DNA of 64,000 bases from Gemmatimonadota bacterium. GTDB lineage: Bacteria > Gemmatimonadota > Gemmatimonadetes > Gemmatimonadales > Gemmatimonadaceae. Every line of letters starts with the position of its first letter. Within the stretch, counting starts at the first letter, position 1. Of this stretch, positions 56,089 to 64,000 are shown piece after piece. Under the pieces are notes generated by a model. That model saw only the letters and a list, made by a program, of their open reading frames with translations, did no database searches and was not told the origin of the DNA. The stretch lies in contig PLCA01000002.1 in the NCBI GenBank assembly GCA_003134685.1, positions 521,966 through 585,965 on the forward strand. Reading direction: 5' to 3'. The translations under genes and the position numbers were made by a program.

Positions 56089-56484
56089 ATGAAAACTCTG
56101 CTCGCCGCATTGTTCGGGCTGTTCGTGTCCAGCCTGTTCGCGATCTCCGGCAACTGGCTCACCATCAGGCTCGGTGGGGGGTCATACCTCAGTGAACAGT
56201 CCGCCCATGCCACCATGGTCGTGCTGATCGCGTTCTTCTGGACAGCAGCGTCGGTCGTGCTCGGAGGCTATGTGGTGGCACGCCTGCACAACACTCGTGG
56301 TGCTGCGAGCGCCTACATCGTCCTCGAGCTGTTTTTTGGGGCGGGCATGGTGGCCGAGTTCTGGAGCTCGTGGGCCGCATGGTATGATACCGTCGCGGTG
56401 TTGTTCGTCATACCCTGTGCGCTGCTCGGTGCCAGTTTGTTGCGGCCACGCTGGCTGACGGGGAGCGCGCGCCATACTGGCTGA
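56089..56484 (+). CDS. Four-helix membrane protein, unknown function
   Basis: 131 aa from ATG 56089 (MKTLLAALFGLFVSSLFAIS). Four hydrophobic helices with a loop GGGSYLSEQSAHA and a Trp-rich fourth helix pair (FWSSWAAWYD). ATG 55987 would add 34 residues, but the later start gives a natural membrane N-terminus and keeps the motif at its usual distance. Not recognised. Confidence 0.55.
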   Translation: MKTLLAALFGLFVSSLFAISGNWLTIRLGGGSYLSEQSAHATMVVLIAFFWTAASVVLGGYVVARLHNTRGAASAYIVLELFFGAGMVAEFWSSWAAWYDTVAVLFVIPCALLGASLLRPRWLTGSARHTG

Positions 56485-56506
56485 ACCGGCGACACCATCG
56501 CAGCGG

Positions 56507-57277
56507 CTACTGAGCGGTGTAGCCGCCGTCGATCACCAGCTCCGTTCCGGTGACGAACTTTGACTCGTCCGACGCGAGGTACAGCACGCCATACGCAATA
56601 TCGTCGGGCTCACCGACGTGACCGATTGGATGCAGACTGTCCAGCAGCTTGCGACCTTGCGCCGCATCGCCCTGAGATTTTAGAAAGTTCTCCACCATGG
56701 GCGTCCAGATATAGCCAGGGTGCACCGAGTTGACCCGAATATTGTACCCCGCTTTGGCGCAGTAGAGCGCCGCTGATTTCGTCAATAGGCGCACGCCGCC
56801 TTTGCTCGCGTTGTACGCGGCCAGGTTCGGATCGCCCACCAGACCCTCGATCGAGGAGAGATTCACTATCGAGCCGCTTCCATTTGTCTTCATGGTCTGG
56901 ATCGCGTGCTTCGTCCCCAGAAAGACGCCCTCGAGATTGATGCTCATGAGCCACCGCCACTCGGCGAGGGTGGTGTGCTCGACGTCCTTGCTCAGTGCGA
57001 CGCCCGCGTTGTTAACCAGAACGTCGAGCTTCTTGTGGCGCTCAATGACGATCCCCATGACGCGTTCCCACCCTGCCTCGTCGGCGACGTCGTGCTCGAC
57101 GAAAACTGCATCGCCCCCACGGCCCCGGATCTCCTCGGCCACAATTGACCCTTTGTTGACATCGACATCGGTCACTGTGACGGCCGCCCCTTCTTCGGCG
57201 AACTTGAGGGCGCATGCACGTCCGATTCTCAGGGCACCACCGGTTATGACCGCTGACTTGCCGCGCATCCTGTTCAT
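56507..57277 (-). CDS. Short-chain dehydrogenase/reductase
   Basis: 256 aa. Classical SDR: cofactor loop TGGALRIGRACA (~12-23), NNAGVAL, catalytic Ser in VNLSSIEGL and Y-x3-K in YNASKGG (~155-161). The Asp after beta-2 (VTDVDVN) predicts NAD(H). Substrate unknown. Its promoter region holds motif copy C. Confidence 0.92.
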   Translation of the reverse strand: MNRMRGKSAVITGGALRIGRACALKFAEEGAAVTVTDVDVNKGSIVAEEIRGRGGDAVFVEHDVADEAGWERVMGIVIERHKKLDVLVNNAGVALSKDVEHTTLAEWRWLMSINLEGVFLGTKHAIQTMKTNGSGSIVNLSSIEGLVGDPNLAAYNASKGGVRLLTKSAALYCAKAGYNIRVNSVHPGYIWTPMVENFLKSQGDAAQGRKLLDSLHPIGHVGEPDDIAYGVLYLASDESKFVTGTELVIDGGYTAQ

Positions 57278-57610
57278 TTCGTCTCCTGCCGAGGCCGAAG
57301 AAAACTAGAGCCCCCGCTCAGTGGTTTCCCACTTTGCGGAGGCTCCGCTTCTGCTGGCGGTCGCCGATCCGGTTCGTTTCCGTGCTTTCACGCACAGTCG
57401 GCTCGACAACCTTGCCCTCGTCGGACGGGCGACTCAGGTGCCCCGGTGATCCCGGAGCTTTGATTGTGTCCAGCAACCTCACAATCTGTGCGACGGCTTC
57501 GAACTTCCATCGCGCTGCCCTCCGCCGGCGTCCCGGGAGAGAACCCGTTCACACAATTCCGTCTTGTGAACACGAATGCAAAATAGCGCGGCCACGCCAT
57601 CGCGGGCGTA

Positions 57611-57643
57611 GGCAAATCCCTGAATTTTCTTGGAGGTTTTCCC
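57611..57643 (-). promoter_or_regulatory. Island motif copy C
   Basis: Minus strand: GGGAAAACCTCCAAGAAAA, TTCAGG, GATTTGCC. It agrees with copy B at GGGAA, CCTC, AA and TTCAGG. It is oriented toward the SDR gene but lies 333 bp upstream, farther than the other copies. Confidence 0.5.
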
Positions 57644-57724
57644 TGCTCACGTGAATGGACAGCAGCGGTAGCCGCGCGCCGCTCACTCCGTTGGCAGTCC
57701 CTCGGCTTGCGCCGATAAATACAG

Positions 57725-57760
57725 GGGAATCCTCACGCAAGTTCAGGCAATCCTTTCTCG
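57725..57760 (+). promoter_or_regulatory. Island motif copy B
   Basis: GGGAATCCTCACGCAAG, TTCAGG, CAATCCTTTCTCG. It is the best match to copy A and ends 111 bp before the CBS start. Together A and B define a ~36-base element rather than a simple dyad. Confidence 0.55.
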
Positions 57761-57871
57761 TTCAGGGGAGCGAATCGGATCAGACTATTGGATGGAAGCT
57801 GCCACCACCAGCAGGCGGCCGTCGGCGAGTGGGCACCTGAACGCTTCATCGCGCCGCTCAAGGGAGGACCG

Positions 57872-58324
57872 ATGCTAAGGCTAAGAGACATCATGACGCG
57901 GAACGTGATCAGCGCCACGCCCGACATGACGATTCGCGATGCTATGGAGCTGTTGTCGGCGCGGCACGTGAGCGGCGCGCCGGTCGTCGACCGAGGAAAG
58001 GTTGTCGGAATCTTCTCGGCAACCGATATCCTTGCGCTTCTCGCGGATCTCAACGATACGACTCCCTCCCTCACCTTCAGGCGTCGAAGGGGACGCACGG
58101 CACCCCTCGAGGATGTAACTGTCGACGAGGTAATGACTCGGAAGGTTCAGTCGCTTCCACCTGATTGTTCTGTCGACGAAGCGGCCGCCTTAATGGGGAA
58201 AAAGCAAATCCATCGGGTGCTGGTGATGCTGGGAGATGCCTTGCTCGGAATCGTAACCACGTCCGACGTGGCGAAGGCTGTCGCTGAACACAGGATCAGA
58301 AGTCGTACGTACGTCTTCGGGTAG
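57872..58324 (+). CDS. Paired CBS-domain protein (Hrp1-like)
   Basis: 150 aa with two CBS domains (LRDIMTRNVISATPDMTIRDAMELL; VDEVMTRKVQSLPPDCSVDEAAALM) and VVGIFSATDIL, LLGIVTTSDVAKAV ends. CBS pairs bind adenine nucleotides. The size and form resemble mycobacterial hypoxic response protein 1. GGAGG sits 4-8 bases before ATG 57872. Confidence 0.92.
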   Translation: MLRLRDIMTRNVISATPDMTIRDAMELLSARHVSGAPVVDRGKVVGIFSATDILALLADLNDTTPSLTFRRRRGRTAPLEDVTVDEVMTRKVQSLPPDCSVDEAAALMGKKQIHRVLVMLGDALLGIVTTSDVAKAVAEHRIRSRTYVFG

Positions 58325-58354
58325 CTGAGAGTCTGGTAGACTCGGGAGGAGCAA

Positions 58355-58879
58355 ATGAGAGGGACAACTTTTGCAATCGCCGCAGCCAGTGCTTCTGTGT
58401 TGGCTCTTGGGTGTGTCCTGCGGACGGCGAAAACAGAGGTGAGCGCCGACGACTTTGACCTGGCCCCGCTCGCGGGTAAGTGGATTGGCGAATACACCAG
58501 CCAGGAGAGTGGCAGGACCGGAGATGTGTCATTTGTCCTGCGCGCCGGCGAGGTTGCGGCCTCTGGGCGCATCGAAATGATCGCGCGCGAATCGGAGAAT
58601 GCGTCTATTGCCGCCTATCGGCCGATGGTGAATGGCAGTCTGGGTGTTCCCGTGAAGCAGCCTCTGACCATTCACTTCGTCAGAAAGGAAGGCAACACGG
58701 TCATCGGACTGCTCGATCCCTACATCGATCCGGATTGTGCGTGCAAGGTGACGACGACATTCCAGGGCGCATTCGTTGACTCTCGCACGATCGAGGGGAC
58801 TTTCAACACCTTCAGTGCTGAGCTGTCGCACATTTCTAATGGCGGCCGATGGAAGGTGACGAGGACGAAGCATTTGTAA
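58355..58879 (+). CDS. Exported lipoprotein-like protein, paralogue of 41972
   Basis: 174 aa, signal ending at Cys (SVLALGCVLR). It shares ADDFDLAPLAGKWIGEYTS, SGRTGDVSFVLRAGE, LTIHFVRKEGN, DPDCACKVTTTFQG, RTIEGTFNT and WKVTRTKHL with the protein at 41972, roughly half of positions by eye. It is 30 bp after the CBS gene, probably cotranscribed. Family unnamed. Confidence 0.75.
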   Translation: MRGTTFAIAAASASVLALGCVLRTAKTEVSADDFDLAPLAGKWIGEYTSQESGRTGDVSFVLRAGEVAASGRIEMIARESENASIAAYRPMVNGSLGVPVKQPLTIHFVRKEGNTVIGLLDPYIDPDCACKVTTTFQGAFVDSRTIEGTFNTFSAELSHISNGGRWKVTRTKHL

Positions 58880-58920
58880 CTACGGTCAGAGCTAGTAGTA
58901 GCAGACCCCCAAATTTGACG

Positions 58921-59628
58921 CTAGCCCGCGCTGGAGTACGTGCGCATTTGTGCATGCGTGTCGACCAGATACTCCGTGAACCACTTCTGTGCTAGATCGG
59001 ATACCTTCTCGAGCGCTCCGATCTCCTCGAAGAGATGCCCCGCACGTGGCACAATCTCGAGGCGGGCCATGCAGCGGAGCCTGCGGAGCGCTTCGTGGTT
59101 GAGGCCGATTACGATTGTATCGGCACCCCCGACAATGAGTAGCGTCGGCGCGCGCAAATCCTCCAGCGCACTCCCGGCAAGGTCGGGCCTTCCGCCTCGC
59201 GAAACGACCGCGCCCACCAGCTCTGGAAGGGCGGCGGCAGCGACAATCGCGGCCGCGGCTCCCGTGCTGGCGCCAAAGTAGCCGACGGGCAGCCCGTCTA
59301 GGCCGCGCTGTCCGACTGCCCAATTAGTTACCGTGGCAAGGCGCACTGAAAGCATCTCGATGTCGAATCGCAAATGCCGAGTGAGGGCTTCCGCCCGCTC
59401 CTCCTCTCGCGTGAGCAGATCCAGAAGCAGCGTCGCAAAACCCGCATACTGGAGTTTCCGAGCTACCACCCTGTTTCTCTGGCTGAATCTGCTGCTGCCG
59501 CTGCCATGCGCGAAAAGCACCACACCTTTGGCATCAACAGGGACAGAAAGATCCGCTTCCAGAGTTGTCCCCTCAAATGGTATGCGAGCGGGACGCTCTT
59601 CTACTCGCCTCTCCTTTTCGTTCGTCAT
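58921..59628 (-). CDS. Dienelactone-hydrolase-like alpha/beta hydrolase
   Basis: 235 aa. Oxyanion strand VVLFAHGSGSS, nucleophile YFGASTGAAAAIVAAA, Asp in LLIVGGADTIV and His in PRAGHLFEE. In actinobacteria this hydrolase is found fused to a phosphoribosyltransferase; here it is a separate gene, last of an operon with one. ATG 59628 follows GAGGAGG. Confidence 0.85.
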   Translation of the reverse strand: MTNEKERRVEERPARIPFEGTTLEADLSVPVDAKGVVLFAHGSGSSRFSQRNRVVARKLQYAGFATLLLDLLTREEERAEALTRHLRFDIEMLSVRLATVTNWAVGQRGLDGLPVGYFGASTGAAAAIVAAAALPELVGAVVSRGGRPDLAGSALEDLRAPTLLIVGGADTIVIGLNHEALRRLRCMARLEIVPRAGHLFEEIGALEKVSDLAQKWFTEYLVDTHAQMRTYSSAG

Positions 59629-59650
59629 CTGAACCTCCTCTCGAGGCTCG

Positions 59651-60994
59651 TCAAAGCGTCGAGGGATACGTTTCGGGAAGCTCACCACGCTTCCACAGTC
59701 CGGTCCGCTCCAGTGGCTCGACGGCGCGGGTCACGTCATAATGGAGCACGGCGTCGAACTGGTGCGGCAATCGTGCTCCAAAGTAGTGGCTCATTCGCTC
59801 GGTCTCCGGGCGATAGATGACACCTATCGCACGCTCCAGCCGCGGCTGCCTCAAGCCGAGAATGGCCTCCTCGTTTCCGCGCAGGCCGAGAAGGAAGTTT
59901 CCGAGACCCAACTCGTGGAACAGCGCTTCATAACTTCCATCCAGCGCCGGCCGCACGATCTTCCTCTCCGCCGGCTCGTCCCAATCGGATGCCGCGGTCA
60001 CGGTGCCCGAGTGGGTGCTGAACCCAACGAGGAACGCGGTGCTTCCCCATCGCTCTCGCATCAGCTGACCGACATTCAGCTCGCCTTGGCCGGCCATGTC
60101 GGTTGCGCGGGCATCGCCGAGGTGTGAGTTGTGTGCCCAAACTACAATCTTCGGCTGCCGCCGGTCGTACTCGAGAAACGCCACTAACGAATCCAGCGTC
60201 GCGGCCATGTGCCGGTCCCGCATGTTCCATGACGCGGCCCGGATTCCGAACATCGCGCGGTAGTAGCGCTCGGCATTCAGGACGACTCTCGCATTCTGTT
60301 CGGCAAAGAAGAGATCGTCGGCCGCCATCCTCCCATCGTGGGTCGCGTACTCGGCGGCCGATTTCTGGAGCTCCGCGAGCTGCGCAATCACTTCAGTCTC
60401 GCACGATGGTGCCAGGCCGGCCGTGGCGGCGTAACCGTAGGACTGTGGATCTTCTCCGAAATGGTCGAAGCAGGCATAGCGCTGCTCCGCTCTGAGAGCG
60501 GCTTCCGGATCGACTTTCCGCAGATACGACAGAACGGCGTCCATCGAGGCGTGCAGGCTGTAGAGGTCGAGCCCGTAGAAGCCGACTTTTCGCGAGGCCC
60601 CGATAGCATCGTTATAGTCGCGGAGCCAGCCGACGAACTCGAGCACGTCCGCATTTCGCCACATCCATTGCGGAAAGCGCTTGAACCCCTCGAGCGCCTG
60701 CGAGGCACCTGTGTCGCTACCGCGGCCCTGCACGTAACGATTCACCCGATACGCGTCCGGCCAGTCCGCTTCAACCGCGATGGCCGAAAAGCCTTTCTCG
60801 CGAATGAGTCGTTTCGTGATCTCGGCGCGAATCCGATAGAACTCGTGGGTTCCATGGGAGGCTTCACCGATAAGGACAAATCGGCTGTCGCCGACGAGTA
60901 CCATCAGCGGATCGAAATCCTTGCGGTCCCCCGTAAGTGGATGCGCTGCCTTGCGCAGCCCGTCGTAGAAGCCTCTATCAACAGATAGGGTCAT
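59651..60994 (-). CDS. Erythromycin-esterase-like protein
   Basis: 447 aa. EreA/EreC signatures VLIGEASHGTHEFYRIRAEITKRLI (~35-59), AIAVEADWPDAYRVNRYV, VGFYGLDLYSLHASM, WNMRDRHMAATLDSL and WAHNSHLGDARA supply His/Glu active-site residues. Members open macrolide lactones but many act elsewhere, and stress-regulon homologues are not resistance genes. It sits between PRT and hydrolase genes. Confidence 0.9.
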   Translation of the reverse strand: MTLSVDRGFYDGLRKAAHPLTGDRKDFDPLMVLVGDSRFVLIGEASHGTHEFYRIRAEITKRLIREKGFSAIAVEADWPDAYRVNRYVQGRGSDTGASQALEGFKRFPQWMWRNADVLEFVGWLRDYNDAIGASRKVGFYGLDLYSLHASMDAVLSYLRKVDPEAALRAEQRYACFDHFGEDPQSYGYAATAGLAPSCETEVIAQLAELQKSAAEYATHDGRMAADDLFFAEQNARVVLNAERYYRAMFGIRAASWNMRDRHMAATLDSLVAFLEYDRRQPKIVVWAHNSHLGDARATDMAGQGELNVGQLMRERWGSTAFLVGFSTHSGTVTAASDWDEPAERKIVRPALDGSYEALFHELGLGNFLLGLRGNEEAILGLRQPRLERAIGVIYRPETERMSHYFGARLPHQFDAVLHYDVTRAVEPLERTGLWKRGELPETYPSTL

Positions 60995-61005
60995 GTTTGC
61001 TTTCC

Positions 61006-61686
61006 TCAGTACTGGTAAGCAGGGTGTTGAACGGGAGAGATCGTTTCGCGCGCCGCGGCTTCCAGGAGCAATTGGACCTCGCGGTCGGTCGTTGGCGTAA
61101 AGTCGGCGTACCAAAATCCGACTCCATAGAACGGCTCCGGCGCCAGAACGTACTCACAGCCGTCTGCTACTGTGCGGAGCTCCCGGAACGTGTCGCGAGC
61201 AACGACCGGCGCGGCGACGATGATCGATTTCGGGTCTGACTTGCGGAGTGCCGCGACCGCCGCTTTCATGGTGGCGCCGGTGGCGAGACCATCATCCACA
61301 ACCAGCACCGTGCGGCCTTTTACAACCACGTGGCCACGGTCTCCCCGATACATCTTCTCCCTGCGTTCCAGCTCCTGCTGCTCCAGCATTGTGATGCGCT
61401 CGATCGTGCTCCGGGTAATCCCAAGAAGCTGAATCGCCTCCTGGTTCAGGACTCGAACGCCCCCGGTAGCAATGGCACCGATCGCAAATTCCTCGTGCCC
61501 CGGCGCGCCAAGCTTCCTCACGACGAAGACGTCGAGCGGCAGATCCAGAGAGCGCGCGATTTCGTACGCGACCGGAACTCCTCCGCGCGCAAGCCCGAGC
61601 ACGACTACGTCTTGTCTCCCCGCAAAGCGGTCGAGCTTCTCCGCCAATTCGAGCCCCGCTTCGCGGCGGTTGAGAAAACGCTTCAT
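61006..61686 (-). CDS. Phosphoribosyltransferase domain protein
   Basis: 226 aa. N-terminal AGLELAEKLDRF, GLARGGVPVAYEIA and the PRPP-binding loop VLVVDDGLATGATMKAAVAAL (~130-150) define a type I PRT fold. Such proteins lie beside or are fused to erythromycin-esterase-like or hydrolase domains in dormancy regulons. GGAGG precedes ATG 61686. Substrate unknown. Confidence 0.9.
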   Translation of the reverse strand: MKRFLNRREAGLELAEKLDRFAGRQDVVVLGLARGGVPVAYEIARSLDLPLDVFVVRKLGAPGHEEFAIGAIATGGVRVLNQEAIQLLGITRSTIERITMLEQQELERREKMYRGDRGHVVVKGRTVLVVDDGLATGATMKAAVAALRKSDPKSIIVAAPVVARDTFRELRTVADGCEYVLAPEPFYGVGFWYADFTPTTDREVQLLLEAAARETISPVQHPAYQY

Positions 61687-61769
61687 AGTTCCTCCTTCAG
61701 GGATTTCGCGAGATGCGGCGCACACGCAAGGAGGCAGCTGCAACTGATGCGTGCGCGCCTGAACGCCGG

Positions 61770-62426
61770 TCAATACATGACGGCGATCTGGTCATCGACG
61801 CTCGTAACTCCCTGAGCCTGCCACGCGGCGTGCTCAGCATCCTTCCGTTCAGCGAACGAGCTGACGCTTCCCCGCAGGGTTACGCGACCGTCTTTTGCTT
61901 CGATCGTGATCCTGTCGGCGTCCCGCTCTGCATGCCGGCGCATGGAGTCCTTGATCTTCTGACCCACCTCGTGCGAAGAAGCCTTCTTGGGCTTCACCGT
62001 GATGAGGTTGGTTACGCCTTTGACACCGGTCAGATTGCGCACAGCTCCTTCGGCTGCCCACTTCTGGTACTGCCACTCGACGTCGCCTTCAAGGGCGATC
62101 CAGCCGTCCTCGATAGTGGCCTTGATACGGTCGTCCGGGACCTGGACATCCCACCGTAGCGCGTTGACCGTCGCGTGAGCAATGTCGGTATCCGAGCGCT
62201 GATGCGCGCCGGGCAGCTTCACCTTGATCTCGTCTGCGACTGCCTTGACGCCCCCCACGCGCTCGGCGGTGCGCTCCGCAGAGAACTTTTGGGCGTAACT
62301 GTCGACAAACCCGGTCAAGGTGACGACGCCTCCCTTGGCCGCGATTCCGATTTCTGCCTCGCGGATGCTTGGCTCGAATTTGAGCTCGTCGAGCACATCA
62401 CGCTGCAGTTGTAGATCCGTCTTCAT
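61770..62426 (-). CDS. Triple BON-domain protein
   Basis: 218 aa, three BON domains each with a GVVTLTGFV / GWIALEGDVEW / GRVTLRGSVSS strand and a GV-V..I ending. No signal peptide is evident at MKTDLQLQRDVL. BON proteins bind lipids or membranes and accompany osmotic stress. It is first in the four-gene operon with PRT, Ere and hydrolase. Confidence 0.9.
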   Translation of the reverse strand: MKTDLQLQRDVLDELKFEPSIREAEIGIAAKGGVVTLTGFVDSYAQKFSAERTAERVGGVKAVADEIKVKLPGAHQRSDTDIAHATVNALRWDVQVPDDRIKATIEDGWIALEGDVEWQYQKWAAEGAVRNLTGVKGVTNLITVKPKKASSHEVGQKIKDSMRRHAERDADRITIEAKDGRVTLRGSVSSFAERKDAEHAAWQAQGVTSVDDQIAVMY

Positions 62427-62815
62427 GATTTTTCCCTCCGCTACGAGTGGCCCTGCCGCATATGGAGGCAACTTCGCGGATTCGCGGGGGAATGTCTGTC
62501 AGCGTGTGGTTGAGAACGGCTGGGAGAAACCAGTACACAGGTGTGCGAGAAATACCTCGAAGTGCGACTGGGGTCCGATCGACGAGATCGTTCAGGGCAA
62601 GGCGGCCGCGGGCGCGAACCCATCGGGCACGATTGATCGATTCGAACGGTCAACCCTGTAGGGGTTTCCCCGAAAAATGAATGGGGATTTCGCGCCAAAA
62701 GTTCAGTCACATACCCGCGAAAGTTGAGGTGAAGTCCGACAGTAGGGGCCGTCATCTGTTCGTATCCTCAGTGCATAACAGAAACATCCGCTCTTACGAA
62801 CTGAGGATTATGAAG
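62427..62815. other. Divergent 389-bp intergenic region
   Basis: Holds no supported gene. It contains the BON operon start region and motif copy G facing the YceI-like gene. A GGGGTTTCCCC-type inverted repeat is present near 62660-62672. Confidence 0.5.
62683..62708 (+). promoter_or_regulatory. Island motif copy G
   Basis: GGGGATTTCGCGCCAAAAG, TTCAGT, ending 107 bp before ATG 62816. It keeps the GGG and TTCAG boxes at 19 bp spacing, one mismatch in each box. Confidence 0.35.
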
Positions 62816-63463
62816 ATGAGAAAGACCTTAATGACCGTTTCTGCGCTGATGGCAGTAGCGGCTACGGCAAGCGCACAGAGCGCGAGCGCCATTCGCCTTC
62901 GACTCGATCCGACCAGTGAAGTGACAATCGAAGGAACCTCGTCGATGCACGATTTTCACTGCAAGACCAACAAGATCAACGCCTATGTGGATGTAGATCC
63001 CAGCTACACGAAGGATCTCACCAAGATTGCGCGTCCGATCGTGAGCGTGCAGGTCAACATCGTCGTGCGGACGCTCTCCTGCGGCAATGGGCAGATGGAC
63101 AAGAACATGTACAGCACCCTGGATGCCGACAAGAATCCGATCATCAAGTACACGATGTCGGGATACGACATTCTCAATGGTAGCGCGTCACCTGCCGCAT
63201 TCGTCGCGAAGACAACCGGCACCCTGACGATCTCCGGCCAGCAAAAGGTCGTCAACATGAAGATCAACGCCGAGCGACTGAGCGATGGCAAGGCCACCGC
63301 ACAGGCAGAGCAGTCGATTCTCATGTCCGACTATGGCATCAAGGCGCCGAGCTTCATGTTCGGCAGGCTCAAGGTAGGAAATGAAGTCACCGTGAAGTTC
63401 AACCTGAAAGCCGGCCCCGAACTTCTGGCGCAGCTCGCCGCGGTAAATGGCGGCACACAGTAG
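62816..63463 (+). CDS. Exported YceI-like domain protein
   Basis: 215 aa with a signal peptide (TLMTVSALMAVAATASAQ). The core VTIEGTSSMHDFHC, ISGQQKVVNMKI and IKAPSFMFGRLKVGNEVTVKFNLKA fits the YceI lipocalin-like isoprenoid-binding barrel. ATG 62816 has GAGG 10-13 bases upstream; ATG 62810 is possible but too close. YceI proteins may carry quinone-like lipids in the periplasm. Confidence 0.82.
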   Translation: MRKTLMTVSALMAVAATASAQSASAIRLRLDPTSEVTIEGTSSMHDFHCKTNKINAYVDVDPSYTKDLTKIARPIVSVQVNIVVRTLSCGNGQMDKNMYSTLDADKNPIIKYTMSGYDILNGSASPAAFVAKTTGTLTISGQQKVVNMKINAERLSDGKATAQAEQSILMSDYGIKAPSFMFGRLKVGNEVTVKFNLKAGPELLAQLAAVNGGTQ

Positions 63464-63521
63464 GACCGCTCTACAACAACCGATTCAGCAGCCACAACGC
63501 ATTCAATAAATGGAGACCACC

Positions 63522-64000
63522 ATGAAAACCAGCTTTATCGTCCTGACCGCCGCGTTCGCGACGGTTGCTTTTGCGCCGGTTTCGAGCGCTCAAGGGACCG
63601 ACAAGTTGACCATCCCGACCACCGCCCCCAAAACCGAGACGATCGACACCATGTCCGTCGTTGTCGGTGTCGGTGTCGACACCATGTCCGTCGTTATCGC
63701 CCTGCCGGAGTCGACGACGATCGACACCGTCAAGAGGATCGCGGGCGCAAAAGCGAAGAGGAGCTTCCTCTCGACCGCGCCTGGAATCCAGATGCAGAAC
63801 TACCGTCCAGAGGACAAGCGCGGAATCAACGTCTTTGAAACACCGAAGGACGAGTCGGTTGCTTACGACGGATTCAAGCTTCAGTGGGGCGCTGCCTTCA
63901 CGCAGCAGTTCCAGGGCCTCGATCACAGCAACACCGCGGCCCCGGTCCTGGTCACGACGGCTGGCGTCACGACCAATGCGAATCAGCTGATCCGCATCGG
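63522..64000 (+). CDS. Outer-membrane beta-barrel protein (partial, runs off the right edge)
   Basis: At least 159 aa. Signal peptide (IVLTAAFATVAFAPVSSAQ) then a Thr/Pro stretch with an internal near-repeat (DTMSVV, VGVGV, DTMSVV) and FKLQWGAAFTQQFQGLDHSN, a first barrel strand typical of porins. GGAG precedes ATG 63522, 58 bp after the YceI-like gene. Exact family cannot be fixed from the fragment. Confidence 0.65.
   Translation, partial: MKTSFIVLTAAFATVAFAPVSSAQGTDKLTIPTTAPKTETIDTMSVVVGVGVDTMSVVIALPESTTIDTVKRIAGAKAKRSFLSTAPGIQMQNYRPEDKRGINVFETPKDESVAYDGFKLQWGAAFTQQFQGLDHSNTAAPVLVTTAGVTTNANQLIRI

Larger units (their letters stand above)
57278..57871. other. 594-bp intergenic region with motifs
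   Basis: No coding gene is supported. It contains motif copies C (minus orientation, 57611) and B (plus orientation, 57725) and an inverted repeat GTTCACA-N11-TGTGAAC at 57547-57571. The two divergent genes at its edges (SDR, CBS protein) each face a motif copy. Confidence 0.6.

Noticed and set aside
59651-60994. Erythromycin-esterase-like gene as an antibiotic-resistance determinant
   Set aside because: The context is a stress operon with PRT and hydrolase genes, and no mobile element or resistance genes are nearby.
47893-62708. Island motif as an ECF -35/-10 promoter
   Set aside because: The GGAA box resembles an ECF -35, but the spacing to TTCAGG is not a usual -35/-10 spacing, so it is reported only as an unassigned motif.

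Overview
The window is GC-rich, gene-dense bacterial chromosome. The many exported peptidases (M13, M61, S9A), PDZ proteins with Ala-Gln signal-peptide ends, tight gene overlaps and a complete B12-dependent methionine module suggest a free-living diderm, plausibly a Gemmatimonadota member. That placement is inference; no rRNA or other phylogenetic marker was found. No tRNA, rRNA, insertion sequence, prophage or CRISPR array was seen.

Layout. 1-8 kb: end of leuS, a creatininase-family hydrolase, a bactofilin-like lipoprotein, a ferritin-like/VIT1 metal transporter, a PDZ protein, an S4 RNA-binding protein, a nested palindrome, the potassium transporter kup (its start codon appears to be ATC) and a CsbD stress protein with a strong terminator. 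7.9-14.4 kb: an envelope-stress and efflux block on the minus strand (TetR, TolC, EmrA-like, EmrB-like, ECF sigma, anti-sigma candidate, Spy/CpxP-like) with a TetR-type operator in front. 14.4-25.5 kb: cyclophilin, nth, polX, peptidases and an acyl-CoA dehydrogenase. 25.5-32.2 kb: a methionine/C1 operon (metH, fused homocysteine methyltransferase/MTHFR, DinB, CbiX-like, M13 peptidase) whose start/stop codons mostly overlap, headed by a promoter, a SAM-II type riboswitch and an attenuator-like terminator. 32.2-36.6 kb: methyltransferase, pseudo-receiver, DUF167, YggT and prolyl oligopeptidase. 37.3-41.9 kb: three translationally coupled genes (degenerate multi-receiver/GGDEF regulator, HEAT-repeat membrane protein, processive GT2 synthase), a candidate exopolysaccharide system. 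42-46.8 kb: citrate synthase, MGMT, two convergent four-helix heme-copper-oxidase-like proteins and a second VIT1 protein.

46.8-64 kb looks like a stress/low-oxygen island: two double-domain universal stress proteins, a monoheme cytochrome, DoxX, an outer-membrane porin-cytochrome resembling Cyc2, phosphoketolase, a CBS-pair protein, and an operon of BON protein, phosphoribosyltransferase, erythromycin-esterase-like enzyme and dienelactone-hydrolase-like enzyme. The same domain set occurs in the mycobacterial DosR dormancy regulon. A previously unexplained bipartite intergenic motif (GGGAA, 17-19 bases, TTCAGG) occurs six times here. Every copy points toward the next gene, and five of the six lie about 96-120 bp before a start codon. 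This candidate stress regulon is the most interesting signal in the window.
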